Positions 25,539 through 34,822 of a DNA stretch of 64,000 nt are shown here, piece after piece. A model generated the notes under the pieces. The model made no database searches. It was not told where the DNA came from and worked only from the letters and a program-made list of their open reading frames with translations. Numbering within the stretch: position 1 is the first letter of the stretch; each line of letters begins with the position of its first letter. The position numbers and the translations under genes are program-made. This DNA is from Deltaproteobacteria bacterium (GTDB lineage: Bacteria; Myxococcota_A; Polyangia; Polyangiales; Ga0077539): positions 1 through 64,000 of the forward strand of contig JAUXYJ010000034.1 of the NCBI GenBank assembly GCA_030694465.1, in the 5' to 3' direction.

Positions 25539-27493
25539 CGTGCACCTCCCTCGCGCCAAGCGGTCGACGACAGGTTGTTTGCGCGGCGGTACGCGTCTGA
25601 CAAAATCAGCTGTCGCACCATCGCGCGGGGGCGAAAGTTGCTCGACCGGAGGGTCGTCGTGAGCTGTGTGCGCAGGGGGGTGTCTTCGCTGGTGAGCTCG
25701 CGACCGAGCAGAGACTCTGCGATGTTGTCGACCACACAGCCTGCAAACTCGGGCTGCGCGACGATGTAGTTCGCGAGGCCTGCGGGGCCTGCGTTGGCGT
25801 TGGGTTGCGCTGCGGTGAGATCGTAGATTCCACGCATCCACGAGCGCGCCGCGGTCGTAAACGAGGGGTCATAGAAGGGCGCACACCCCGACGGCATCGA
25901 AGCCATCGGGGTCGCCGTACGGCAGCGCGCGTTGTCGAGCGGAAAGTTTGCCGCGGGCAGGTACGTCCAGTCGCTCTCGGACACGCGCGTGTAGAAAGCC
26001 GACATGGGCTCAAGGGTCGCGTGGCAGCCTGAGCAGCCCGTGCGTCGCGCGAGGTTGGGCTCGTTCGAGGGCATGAGGGCCACGTTGGGAGCGATAAACT
26101 CTTTGCACAAAAACGCTTGGTACAAGATGTGGGCGCGGGCTCTGCGTGTGCCGTACTTGCTCAAGAAAATGGGCATGGTGAGCAGGCCCGACGCGAGCGG
26201 TCCGCGGTTCGCGACGGGCGTCCAACGATCCACATCGTGCTGCAAAATCGCTGACGGAACATTGGTCGGATCAAACAGATTGACTGGCTGATTGTAGTCA
26301 AACTTCAGGTGGTTCGTCGTGCAACACGACTGCTGCTGCCCATGGCGATAGAAGTGCGCCAGCGGGCCGTTGATCACCGTGTCGCGCGCTCGCAAGAGAT
26401 CTCGGATGTCCCGGTCGTCACGAAAGATCGCGTCGAGAAAGTGCGTAGCTTCTTCGGACCACCAGAGCAGCGCTCCGTTGGACGGGTTGAGCCCTGTGCT
26501 CTCAAGCGGCGCGTCTTGCCCGAGGGGGCGGCGGAGCTCGCCCTGGAGCATGTTTCCTGCGACAAGATTGTTGACCGCGGCGCCGGGGAGACAGCGCTCA
26601 AGGCCCGGACCACAGCCGCACTCGGTCGAGAGATTAAAGCCCGTCTGCGTGCTGCAGAGTGGTCGCTGGTTGGCTGCCACAAGGGCCATCGCGTCCGTGT
26701 TGGTGTTGGGCACGCCCACCAGGCGCCGGTTGCAGCCTGTCTCTGCCGGAGGCACTGCGACGGTGCGCACAAAAGGTCGACCGGTGGTAGCTACGCCGGC
26801 CTCTTCGCGGCACACGCGCACAGCCATCACGGGGGCGCCGGCTTGGTCTGTGAGCAACCCATCGACGGGCTGATACCCAGGGACGAGCGTCTGCCACGTG
26901 GCGGCATCGTAGCGCTGCGAGGGCGTCGCGGCGCGGTAGTCACGATAGAGCCACCAAGGGCGCACCAAGACCGTGCGCTCGTTGAGCATGGCGTCCGTGA
27001 TGGGGCGAGGCGTGTTGCATGCGCTCGTCGCGGGGACGTCTCCGTTGGTCGGGTACTGCACGCCGAGCTCACGGGGCGTAAAGCACATCGAGCCGTCAAT
27101 GGCTGGATCTTCGCGGCGCTGGCCTCGACGAAAGTACACCCACTCGACGGTGCCATTGGCGCGGGTCACCGGGATGCGCCGCAGGATGGTGCCCAAGGGG
27201 TTGACCGTGACCACGGTGCTCAGCGCGAGACGCAGCCGGTCCATGTAGACCACGCGCATGCGCTCGGCCGCAGGGCCCATGGGCAAGCGCGCGTCGATCC
27301 ACGCCTCGGCGTTAAAGCTCGGCTGCTCAAACGCAGTGAGCTCGGCGCGCGTCGGGATGCGCCCTTGGAGATCAATCGAGAGCGAGCGAAAAAATCGGTA
27401 CTCATCGAGCGAGCGCTGCGCGAACACGGCGGGCGCGGCGGCCATCACCGTGAGGGCCGCGAGTGTGGCCAATCTTGAGATCCTGCGGGTCAT
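25535..27493 (-). CDS. PSD/PSCyt-type (DUF1549/DUF1553-like) secreted protein with haem motif
   Basis: The protein has 652 residues from ATG 27493. A signal peptide (LATLAALTVMAAAPAVFA) precedes RSLDEYRFFRSLSIDLQGRIPT, the start typical of planctomycete-type cytochrome proteins (DUF1549). A long central region with Cys pairs (ECGCGPG, SCCTTNH) follows. Residues 487-491 are CSGCH, a c-type haem motif, and the C-terminal part (NIAESLLGRELTSEDTPLR, RQLILSDAYR) matches the DUF1553/PSD end. The intervening long insertion makes it unlike textbook members. It probably acts as an extracellular or periplasmic haem-containing redox or hydrolytic protein. First of four coupled genes, 46 bases after the sensor-kinase gene. 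Confidence 0.72.
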   Translation of the reverse strand: MTRRISRLATLAALTVMAAAPAVFAQRSLDEYRFFRSLSIDLQGRIPTRAELTAFEQPSFNAEAWIDARLPMGPAAERMRVVYMDRLRLALSTVVTVNPLGTILRRIPVTRANGTVEWVYFRRGQRREDPAIDGSMCFTPRELGVQYPTNGDVPATSACNTPRPITDAMLNERTVLVRPWWLYRDYRAATPSQRYDAATWQTLVPGYQPVDGLLTDQAGAPVMAVRVCREEAGVATTGRPFVRTVAVPPAETGCNRRLVGVPNTNTDAMALVAANQRPLCSTQTGFNLSTECGCGPGLERCLPGAAVNNLVAGNMLQGELRRPLGQDAPLESTGLNPSNGALLWWSEEATHFLDAIFRDDRDIRDLLRARDTVINGPLAHFYRHGQQQSCCTTNHLKFDYNQPVNLFDPTNVPSAILQHDVDRWTPVANRGPLASGLLTMPIFLSKYGTRRARAHILYQAFLCKEFIAPNVALMPSNEPNLARRTGCSGCHATLEPMSAFYTRVSESDWTYLPAANFPLDNARCRTATPMASMPSGCAPFYDPSFTTAARSWMRGIYDLTAAQPNANAGPAGLANYIVAQPEFAGCVVDNIAESLLGRELTSEDTPLRTQLTTTLRSSNFRPRAMVRQLILSDAYRRANNLSSTAWREGGAR

Positions 27494-27539
27494 ACGCGGA
27501 CTCCATGCCAAGTGAGCGAGTCGTGAAACCAAGAGCGGG

Positions 27540-28946
27540 TCAGCCCTTGGGCGAGCGCTCAGTGTCGCATTTTCCGCGCAAAACAGCGCGCAATCCGCGT
27601 GGGACTTCGGTCTCCCACGTCAGCGTAATCTGCGCATTTGCGCACACCGCCGCCACGATCGCGAGCCCCAGCCCTTGGCCATCGCGAGAGCGCACTTCGC
27701 CACGCCGATTAGCAAGACTCGGCAACGAGGTCGGCGGAACCCCCGGGCCATCGTCTGAGACAAAGATCTCCCAGGTGGCGTCTTGAATCTCCAGCACCAC
27801 GGCGACGTGCCCAGTCCCTTCGGCTTGGTCATGGTGCGCGATCGCGTTGTGCACGAGGTTAGACAGGGCGCGCTCGAGGTGCAGCGAGTCCGCGACGGTC
27901 ATCACAGGATTGTCAGGTCTTGACCACGCCAATTCGATTTGCTTGCGCCTCGCGAGGGGCTCGATGCGCTCGCTCACACGATCCACCAGCGCGCCGAGCT
28001 CAAGCGTGGCCTCACGGTGCTGGCCCTCTTCGAGCTCCGACGCCACGCGGAGGTTATTGACGAGCGCGTCGAGATAGACCACTTCGCCAAGCGATCGCAT
28101 CGCGAGCTGGGAGAGCTCGGGGTCTTGCAGTTTGCGCGCGAGAGCATCCAGCGAGAGCTGCAGAGACGCCAGCGGGGTCTTGAGGTCATGCGCGACGTCC
28201 GCGAGGTGTGTCGCAAGTGCGTGGTTTTTTGCTTCGATTTCGCGTCGGTGCGCCACGATTCGGTCGTGAGCTTCGCGAAGGGCCCGGTCGACCGAGGCGA
28301 GCTCGTCTTCGCCCGCACGCGGGATGCGCAGAGGCCCACGAGGCTGCGAGCGCTCGTCCAGTGGGCCATCGTCTAAGCCCACACGCGAAGCGAGCAGCGC
28401 CGCGCGCTCGACCCTTCGCAACATGGGCCGCACGACCCACAGGGCGCCCACGACAAACGCAATCGCGATCGCGATCGCGAGGGTCGCCGCGAGGATGAGC
28501 GAGACCCGTTGTCGGAGTGTGCTCGCAGATCCCCAGCGAATTTGCAGCATTCCGCAAGGTCCCTCGCGTGCGACCACCACGAGCATCGCGCCTCCGCCCG
28601 AGATCAAGTGCAGCCTCGCGGGGTCCCGCTCGCCAGCGACGTGCCTCGCAAAGAGCTCACGATCGAGCGCGGGGGCGTTGGGGTTGAGGCTGTGCCCCGT
28701 GCGCGGATCAAATGCGACCACACGCGATCCGTCGCTCAATTGCAGGTCAAATCGCGCAGGATGAAGTCGACAATTGATCTCTTCTGGGGCTTGGATAACC
28801 AGGTGCGCGAAGGCCGCGATGCGCGCGCGGCTGATGGCCGAGATGGCCGTGATCGCGGTCAAAAAGAGCGCAGCGCCAAGCACCAGCACCAGCACGACCC
28901 CGGCGATGGCCAGGCGTGTTCGCACCGAAATGAGCAGCCGAGTCAT
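27540..28946 (-). CDS. Two-component sensor histidine kinase
   Basis: The 468-residue protein has membrane segments at about 12-34 and 149-172, enclosing a roughly 110-residue periplasmic sensor domain with three Cys (C59, C131). A short HAMP-like linker precedes the dimerisation/phosphoacceptor helix with H253 in VAHDLKTPLA. ATPase boxes are visible: the N box LVHNAIAHH, the G1 box SDDGPGVPP and the G2 box GQGLGLAIV. It is an orthodox inner-membrane kinase. The ATG overlaps the response-regulator stop (28943-28946), so the pair is certain. It probably controls the four envelope genes just downstream; the signal is not identifiable. Confidence 0.93.
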   Translation of the reverse strand: MTRLLISVRTRLAIAGVVLVLVLGAALFLTAITAISAISRARIAAFAHLVIQAPEEINCRLHPARFDLQLSDGSRVVAFDPRTGHSLNPNAPALDRELFARHVAGERDPARLHLISGGGAMLVVVAREGPCGMLQIRWGSASTLRQRVSLILAATLAIAIAIAFVVGALWVVRPMLRRVERAALLASRVGLDDGPLDERSQPRGPLRIPRAGEDELASVDRALREAHDRIVAHRREIEAKNHALATHLADVAHDLKTPLASLQLSLDALARKLQDPELSQLAMRSLGEVVYLDALVNNLRVASELEEGQHREATLELGALVDRVSERIEPLARRKQIELAWSRPDNPVMTVADSLHLERALSNLVHNAIAHHDQAEGTGHVAVVLEIQDATWEIFVSDDGPGVPPTSLPSLANRRGEVRSRDGQGLGLAIVAAVCANAQITLTWETEVPRGLRAVLRGKCDTERSPKG

Positions 28947-29632
28947 GGTTTTCCGAGCGTCAGTGCGAAGCGATACCCGATGCCCCAGACGGTCTGCAGG
29001 TGAGCGGCGCCTTCGGGACCCAGCTTGCGACGCAGCCTCGCGACGTGGCTGTCCACCGTGCGCTCGTCGATCTCGCCCGCGCTCAGCGCGACCTCGGCGA
29101 GCTGCCTCCGTGTGAGCGCGCGGCCCGGTCGTTCGACCAACACCGAGAGCACATTTTGCTCATGCGGCGTGAGGTGAATGTCTTCGCCCGAGACCAGCGT
29201 TCGTCGCCCATCGAGCTCGACCGAGACGTTGGCAAACGAGACGCTCTTGGCCTCGCGCTCGTCCGCGCGGCGACCTAAGCGCGCGTGGATTCTTGCCAGC
29301 AATTCGTCTAAGAAAAACGGTTTTGCGACGTAGTCCGCCGCGCCCAACTCAAACGCGCGCAGGCGGTCTTCGAGGGTCACCCGCGCGGTGAGCACAATCA
29401 CCGGCGCAGACACCCGGTGCCGCCAGTGCTGCAAGAGCGCGTCGCCAGTGAGACCCGGGAGGTTCCAGTCCAAAACAATCGCGTCAAAGCTGGTGCGCAC
29501 CGGAAGCTCTTGCGCGAGATCTCCTCGCACACAGAGCTCAACCTCGAAGCCCTCGGCGCGCAGCCCCCGCACGAGGCTCGCCGCGATGGGCGGATCGTCT
29601 TCGACTACCAACACACTGCGCCGCTCGGTCAT
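28943..29632 (-). CDS. OmpR-family response regulator
   Basis: The 229-residue protein has a receiver domain with acidic pair E11/D12/D13, phosphoacceptor D55 in VLDWNLPG, T82-type LTAR and K104 in VAKPF. A C-terminal winged-helix DNA-binding domain follows (LTPHEQNVLSVLVERPGRA, then RTVDSHVARLRRKLG), the OmpR/PhoB layout. It is the cognate regulator of the sensor kinase that follows it. It is the first gene of the six-gene directon to 22070; 79 bases separate it from the stop of the Cys-rich protein gene upstream. Confidence 0.95.
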   Translation of the reverse strand: MTERRSVLVVEDDPPIAASLVRGLRAEGFEVELCVRGDLAQELPVRTSFDAIVLDWNLPGLTGDALLQHWRHRVSAPVIVLTARVTLEDRLRAFELGAADYVAKPFFLDELLARIHARLGRRADEREAKSVSFANVSVELDGRRTLVSGEDIHLTPHEQNVLSVLVERPGRALTRRQLAEVALSAGEIDERTVDSHVARLRRKLGPEGAAHLQTVWGIGYRFALTLGKP

Positions 29633-29711
29633 TCGTTGTCCTCGGTCTTCTTGCGCTCAACGCGAACCTAGAGTGTGCACCGCTCGTGTTGCGAGAGTGT
29701 GGAGCCCGCGC

Positions 29712-30923
29712 TCACGGACGCAGGCACGCCACGAGCGCAGTGTCGCCGCTGTTTTCGAGGGGGCCATACCCTGTTGCAAAGCCACGCCCGGCGCAAAATC
29801 GGTGGATCGCCGCGTTGCAATCACTCCCAATTCGGTTGGCCTGCGTGCACGCCGCGTGCGCCATTCCGAGCTGGGTGTACGTGGTGTTCACCGTGGTCAC
29901 CATGGACCCCGCGAGGCACGCGACCGCGGCCCCCTCGGCGCCCTGCTCAAGCGGGCCAAACCCAGTGACCGCGCCCATCGATGCACAATAGCGATGGATC
30001 GCCGCGTTGCACTCTGGCCGCACCCCTGCGACCGCGCCCGCGCAGCCCGGGTGCTGCATCGCGAGCTGCGCCCACGTGGGGTTGCGCAGGCTCTGTGCGA
30101 CCACACACGCGATCACGCTCACGTCTCCGCTGTTCTCGAGCGGGCCCAGTCCCGTGGTGCTGCACGCACGCGCAGCGCACATCCGGTGGATCGCCGCGTT
30201 GCATGCGCCCCCAATGCGCGTGGCTTGTGTGCAGCCGTCGTGCCTTGCGGCGAGCAGGGTGTACGTCGTGTTGACTACTCCCGTGCGAAATCCCTCGTCA
30301 ATCTCGCCATCGCAGTCATCGTCCATGCCGTTGCATGTCTCTGCGCTGCTTGGCCCTGGCACGCACGCAGCGAGCATCCCCGAGACACACTGCGCGGTGC
30401 GACGACACGCGCCCATACCACACGTCGCAGCGCCCGCGAGGTCCTCGTCCACCATGCCATCACAGTCGTCGTCCATCCCGTTGCACACCTCGGGCGAGGG
30501 CATCGCAGGGACGCACGCGCGCAGAGCGCCCATCACGCAGCTCGGGACCGTGCGACGACAGGCTCCTTGCCCACAGGTCCCCTCGCCGAGGCCCTCGTCC
30601 GTGGTGCCATCGCAGTTGTCATCGAGACCATTGCAAGCCTCCATCGCCCCCGGAAAAATCGCGGGATTGCGATCATCACAGTCTCTCTGTGCGCACGCGG
30701 GGCCGGTGTAAAACCCATCACCGTCTTCGTCTGCTCCGCCACACGAGGGGCCACTCTCAGCGCTCGCTGCGTCAGACCCGGCGACGTCGCCGGGCGGGCC
30801 TCCACCGTCGCGGGACACCACGGGTTCGGGCGCGACGCCCAGCGCGCAGCCGCACAAAAACGACAGCAAACCCAGCCCTGCGTTCCAACGTGGTGAGGTC
30901 ACAGACGCACAAGTGTTTCGCAC
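29712..30923 (-). CDS. Secreted protein with MopE-type metal motifs and three 64-residue CNAAIHR repeats
   Basis: The protein has up to 403 residues (GTG 30923; a GTG seven codons later is also possible). An N-terminal signal ends in a Cys-rich FLCGC lipobox-like site. Three copies of the MopE-type putative metal-binding motif follow: CNGLDDNCDGTTDEG (97-111), CNGMDDDCDGMVDED (147-161) and CNGMDDDCDGEIDEG (197-211), rich in Asp and paired Cys. The C-terminal half is three repeats of 64 residues, each with TYT..QLAMxHxGC, CNAAIHRxC and GxGPLE, starting CNAAIHR at 241, 305 and 369. The repeat has four conserved Cys, likely two disulfides. It is expected in the periplasm or on the outer surface, with calcium or another metal. 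It is divergent from the next Cys-rich gene. Confidence 0.85.
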   Translation of the reverse strand: MRNTCASVTSPRWNAGLGLLSFLCGCALGVAPEPVVSRDGGGPPGDVAGSDAASAESGPSCGGADEDGDGFYTGPACAQRDCDDRNPAIFPGAMEACNGLDDNCDGTTDEGLGEGTCGQGACRRTVPSCVMGALRACVPAMPSPEVCNGMDDDCDGMVDEDLAGAATCGMGACRRTAQCVSGMLAACVPGPSSAETCNGMDDDCDGEIDEGFRTGVVNTTYTLLAARHDGCTQATRIGGACNAAIHRMCAARACSTTGLGPLENSGDVSVIACVVAQSLRNPTWAQLAMQHPGCAGAVAGVRPECNAAIHRYCASMGAVTGFGPLEQGAEGAAVACLAGSMVTTVNTTYTQLGMAHAACTQANRIGSDCNAAIHRFCAGRGFATGYGPLENSGDTALVACLRP

Positions 30924-30983
30924 AATCTTGGTTTAGCGCAACGCGCGATCGCACGTTGCTGAGGTAGACTAGGCTCTGTTGTG

Positions 30984-31637
30984 ATGGTTTTGCAGCGCGT
31001 CGCGTGGGTCTCTGTGGTGATGATTGCGAGTGTGGGCTGTGTTTTGCCCCACGCATCCGCGCGCCTGGTTGGCGATGACGCGATCGAGCAGCCCATGGAC
31101 GCGGTGGATCCTGTCGATGTGTCCCCGCACGTAGAGCGCCAAGATCCCCCACAGCCCGATGTCACTGAGGTCGATGTCCGTGTGGCAGAGGACACGGTGG
31201 TCGTCTCGACGCCCGATGTCTTTGTGATGCCCATGTGCGGCTCGCCCGGGCTGCCGTGTTGCACCACAACAACGGATCCCATCGCGGCGTGCTCAAACGG
31301 CGAAGTGCGTGGGCTCTGCGTTGGCAGCATGTGCGTAGCCTGTGGACAACCCAACCAAATGTGCTGTGGCGCCAATGGATGTCCGACCGACTACGTTTGC
31401 AGTTCGTCTCGCTGCGTCCTCGCCAACCCCACGACAGTGTGCGGCACCGCAGGCCAAGAGTGCTGTCCAAGCAGGATGTGTGCGGCGGGAAGCGAGTGCT
31501 TCTCTCTCGGCGGTCCAGGTCGGTGCGTTGCCTGCGGCAAAGAATGGCAGCAGTGCTGCTCAGCACCTGCCCCCCGCTGCGATGTAGGGCTCAATTGTCG
31601 TTCAGCGTTAGGCTCCGACGGCTGCGTTCGGTTCTAG
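30984..31637 (+). CDS. Cys-rich lipoprotein
   Basis: The 217-residue protein has a signal with lipobox VGC (about residue 19), then an Asp/Val-rich linker and a C-terminal half with some 20 cysteines, including CCTTTT, CCG, CCPSRMC and CCSAPAPRC. These are disulfide-rich repeats of the type seen in many myxobacterial secreted lipoproteins. ATG 30984 is preferred over GTG 30981. Function not recognised. It lies 60 bases from the divergent metal-motif protein and 45 bases before the DUF1592-type gene. Confidence 0.72.
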   Translation: MVLQRVAWVSVVMIASVGCVLPHASARLVGDDAIEQPMDAVDPVDVSPHVERQDPPQPDVTEVDVRVAEDTVVVSTPDVFVMPMCGSPGLPCCTTTTDPIAACSNGEVRGLCVGSMCVACGQPNQMCCGANGCPTDYVCSSSRCVLANPTTVCGTAGQECCPSRMCAAGSECFSLGGPGRCVACGKEWQQCCSAPAPRCDVGLNCRSALGSDGCVRF

Positions 31638-31682
31638 TCATTTATCTTCACAATCTCTGATTTTTCTCAGTTCGGAGTCATC

Positions 31683-33383
31683 ATGATGCACCACGCGGGT
31701 CGTACACGGCGCTTGACTCTCTCGGGGCTCTCTCTGCTCGGGCTCACCGCGTGTCAGGGGCTCATTGCGACGCGGCCTTCGATCGACCCGCCGCCCACAA
31801 CCGCGCGTGACGGAGGCCGCACAGACGCATCCCTCGATGGCTCGCTCGGGCCGCCGCTGCCCGCGTTTGTGCCTGCCGCGGCGACGCTGCACAGGCTCAC
31901 ACAGATCCAGTACCAGAACTCGGTGCGACAGTTGTTGGGCGCCACCGTGCGCGCGCCCACAGACCTCGAGCTCGACACGCAGCTCTACGGGTTTGCCAAC
32001 ATCGGCGCCGCCGAGGTCACGGTGAGCCCTCGCGCAGCCGAGCAGTTCGAGGCCGCAGGATACAACGTCGCAGGCCAAATCTTTGGAGACCCTGCGGCAC
32101 GGATGACCCTCGTGCGGTGCGCTCCCAGCACGATCGAGGACCCGTGCGTGCGTGCGTTTGTGCAGAGATTCGCGCGCAGCGCGTGGCGCAGACCCTTGAG
32201 CACCATGGAGCTCGACCGATGGGTCAACGTGGCACGCACCGCGGCACGCGCGTACGGAGACACGCAGAAGGGCATCGAGTACGCCGTGGCTGGGCTGCTG
32301 CAGTCGCCCAACTTTTTGTTTCGCGTCGAGCGCGGCGAGACCGACCCGAGCGACCCGTCGCGCAAGCGCTACACGAGCTACGAGATGGCCTCGCGCTTGT
32401 CGTTTTTGCTCTGGAGCAGCACGCCCGACGAGGCGCTCTTAGACGCAGCTTCGCGTGGAGAATTGCTGAGCGCAGACAGTGTTCGCGCCCAGGCTCGCCG
32501 CATGCTCTCAGACCCCAGAGCACACCAAGCGCTGCTGGGGTTCTTTCGCGAGCACTTTAAGCTCGACCGGATCGCGCCGCAGACCCGAGACGCCATGGCC
32601 TACCCGCTGTGGTCCCCCGCGCTGGTGCGCTCGATGGTGCGCGAGTTCGAGCAAATCGTGGACGACACCGTGCTCACGCGCGACGGAGACCTCCGCGATT
32701 TGCTCAGCACACGCACCACGTTTCTCGATAGCAACCTCGCGCGGCTGTACGGCGTCCCAGGGAGCTTCACCGACACCCCTACGCGCTACGAATGGCCTGC
32801 CAATAGCCCACGAATGGGGCTCTTAACCACCGCCGCCGTGCTGTCTAACTTCGCCCACGCGGTGACCACCTCGCCCACGCTGCGCGGCAAATTCGTGCGG
32901 CAGTTTTTGCTCTGCCAGACCATCGATCCGCCCCCGCCCGAGGTGACCACAGACCTCCCGCCGCCGCTGCCCGGGACCGTCCAGACCCTCCGACAGCGCC
33001 TCGAAGAGCTGCACTTGCAGCGGCCCTCGTGCGCAGCGTGCCACGAGCGCATGGACCCTATCGGGTTTGGCCTCGAACACTTTGACGCCATCGGCGCGTA
33101 TCGCACCACCGACAACACGCTCCCGGTCAACGCGCGTGGAGATCTCGATGGGCGCGCGTTTGCAAACGCCCGCGAACTCTCGCTTGCCGTACGCACGCAC
33201 CCCGCGATGGTCAGCTGTTTTGCACGCAATGTGTACCGCTATGCCACGGGCCACGTCGAGCGCGAGGGCGAAGAGGCCAGCATCGCAGGCATCACGCAGG
33301 CGGTCTCTTCGCAGGGCTATCGCTTCAGCGTGTTGCTCACCGAGCTGGCCGCGAGTGACGGGTTTCGCTATGCCGCGCAGTGA
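31683..33383 (+). CDS. DUF1592/DUF1588/DUF1585-type (PSD/PSCyt) lipoprotein
   Basis: The 566-residue protein carries a lipoprotein signal (SLLGLTAC, C24). The order of modules follows the PSD3-PSD5-PSD4-PSCyt3-PSD2 layout: TQIQYQNSVRQLLG (DUF1587), CVRAFVQRFARSAWRRPLS (DUF1595), SYEMASRLSFLLWSSTPDE (DUF1592), then CAACHERMDPIGFGLEHFD at 450-468 (DUF1588, with a CxxCH haem-like motif) and YRYATGHVEREGEE near the end (DUF1585). These proteins are predicted extracytoplasmic haem proteins of unknown substrate. The ATG pair at 31683 has a good GGAG upstream. It is followed 35 bases later by the DUF1552 gene, its usual partner. Confidence 0.9.
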   Translation: MMHHAGRTRRLTLSGLSLLGLTACQGLIATRPSIDPPPTTARDGGRTDASLDGSLGPPLPAFVPAAATLHRLTQIQYQNSVRQLLGATVRAPTDLELDTQLYGFANIGAAEVTVSPRAAEQFEAAGYNVAGQIFGDPAARMTLVRCAPSTIEDPCVRAFVQRFARSAWRRPLSTMELDRWVNVARTAARAYGDTQKGIEYAVAGLLQSPNFLFRVERGETDPSDPSRKRYTSYEMASRLSFLLWSSTPDEALLDAASRGELLSADSVRAQARRMLSDPRAHQALLGFFREHFKLDRIAPQTRDAMAYPLWSPALVRSMVREFEQIVDDTVLTRDGDLRDLLSTRTTFLDSNLARLYGVPGSFTDTPTRYEWPANSPRMGLLTTAAVLSNFAHAVTTSPTLRGKFVRQFLLCQTIDPPPPEVTTDLPPPLPGTVQTLRQRLEELHLQRPSCAACHERMDPIGFGLEHFDAIGAYRTTDNTLPVNARGDLDGRAFANARELSLAVRTHPAMVSCFARNVYRYATGHVEREGEEASIAGITQAVSSQGYRFSVLLTELAASDGFRYAAQ

Positions 33384-33418
33384 GCTGTCTAACTGCTTTT
33401 TGTCAGGGAGAACACAGG

Positions 33419-34786
33419 ATGAATCGCTCACACTTTAACCGACGCACGCTGCTCCGAGGCATGATCGCGGGCACCACGGTCGGTGTCGGCCTGCCGCTCT
33501 TAGAGTCCATGCTCGATCGTCACGGCGAGGCCCTCGCCCAAGGCCGCCCGCTGCCCAAGCGCTTCGGCGTGTGGTTCTGGGGCAACGGCGTCCGACGCGC
33601 GCAATGGACCCCCAACGGGACCGGCTCGGGGTGGACCCCACGCGAAGAGATGCAACCGCTCCTCGACGCGGGCCTGCGCACGTATCTCTCGCCCATCACG
33701 GGCTGCGAAATCAAGACCGCGACCCACCCGCACCACTCGGGCATGGCCGGCATCATGACCGGGCAGCGCTATCACCAATTGGGCACCACACGGGATACCA
33801 TCGTCACCACGTTTGCTAGGCAATCCATTGACCAATACGCCGCCGACCACGTGATGGCCGACGCAGCGACCCGCACGCGATACCGCTCGCTCGAGCTGGG
33901 AGTGTGCAGGTTTCATGGGACCGACGAGGGCACGACGTTTCAGCACCTCTCGCACAACGGACCGAACAACCCCAACCAGAGCGAGTACAGCCCGCTCTCG
34001 GTCTACCAGCGGCTCTTCGCCATGTCCGGCGCTCCGCAGGTCGCCCTCGCGCGACAGAGCGTGCTCTCTGCGATCCAAGATGACATCCGCGCGCTGCAAT
34101 CGCAGGTGAGCGCGAGCGACCGCATCCGGCTCGAGCAACACTTTGACAGCGTGCGCGCCATCGAAGCGCGTCTCGCTGCGCCGCCGCCCACCTGCGCCAC
34201 GCCCATGCGCCCCCTGGACAGCTACCCCGACGACATGGGACGCGAGGCCATCGAGGCCAAAAACCGCGTGATGAGCGACCTCTTGGCGCTCGCCCTCGCG
34301 TGTGATCTTACCAGGGTATTTTCAGTGCAATTCTCGACGTGTGGCGCCGGGACGGTCTTCTGGATGGTCCCTGGACTTCGCAACGGGATGCACCAGCAGT
34401 GTCACGACGAGCGCGCGAGCGCAGACCCCGCGACGCAACAGCCCATGGTGCACGCGGCGACCACGTTCACGATGCAACAGCTCGCGTACTTTCTCACCCG
34501 GCTGAGAGACACCCCAGAGGGCACCACCAACGTGCTGCACAACAGCACCATCTTGTGCACCACCGAGCTGAGCGAAGGCTACGCGCACACCAACGACGAG
34601 TACCCCATCCTGCTCGCTGGACGTGGCGGCGGGAGCCTCCGTGGCAACTATCACTGGCGCTCGGGCGCACGAGACAACACCTCCCGCGCGCTGCTCACCG
34701 CCCTGCGCTCGTTTGGGCACCCCGCGGCGAGCTACGGCGTGGCCGAAGGCGCGAGCAGCAGCCCTATCGCAGAGCTCTTAGTCTGA
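33419..34786 (+). CDS. DUF1552 (HXXSHH-type) Tat-exported protein
   Basis: The protein has 455 residues from ATG 33419, with AGGGAG nine bases upstream. A twin-arginine-type signal (FNRRTLLRGMIAG) starts it. PKRFGVWFWGNGVRRAQWTP, THPHHSGMAGIMTGQ, SIDQYAAD and SLELG are characteristic of DUF1552, a family almost always encoded beside DUF1592-type proteins in planctomycetes and myxobacteria. It is likely periplasmic and folded before export. Its partner precedes it; a large lipoprotein gene follows after 36 bases. The function of the pair is unproven. Confidence 0.9.
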   Translation: MNRSHFNRRTLLRGMIAGTTVGVGLPLLESMLDRHGEALAQGRPLPKRFGVWFWGNGVRRAQWTPNGTGSGWTPREEMQPLLDAGLRTYLSPITGCEIKTATHPHHSGMAGIMTGQRYHQLGTTRDTIVTTFARQSIDQYAADHVMADAATRTRYRSLELGVCRFHGTDEGTTFQHLSHNGPNNPNQSEYSPLSVYQRLFAMSGAPQVALARQSVLSAIQDDIRALQSQVSASDRIRLEQHFDSVRAIEARLAAPPPTCATPMRPLDSYPDDMGREAIEAKNRVMSDLLALALACDLTRVFSVQFSTCGAGTVFWMVPGLRNGMHQQCHDERASADPATQQPMVHAATTFTMQQLAYFLTRLRDTPEGTTNVLHNSTILCTTELSEGYAHTNDEYPILLAGRGGGSLRGNYHWRSGARDNTSRALLTALRSFGHPAASYGVAEGASSSPIAELLV

Positions 34787-34822
34787 GCTCTTTACATTCT
34801 CTTCATCGAAGGAAATTTCCTC

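Noticed and set aside
26309..27478. 389-codon plus-strand frame inside the PSD-type gene
   Set aside because: The minus strand carries a signal peptide, haem motif and family segments; the plus frame has none.
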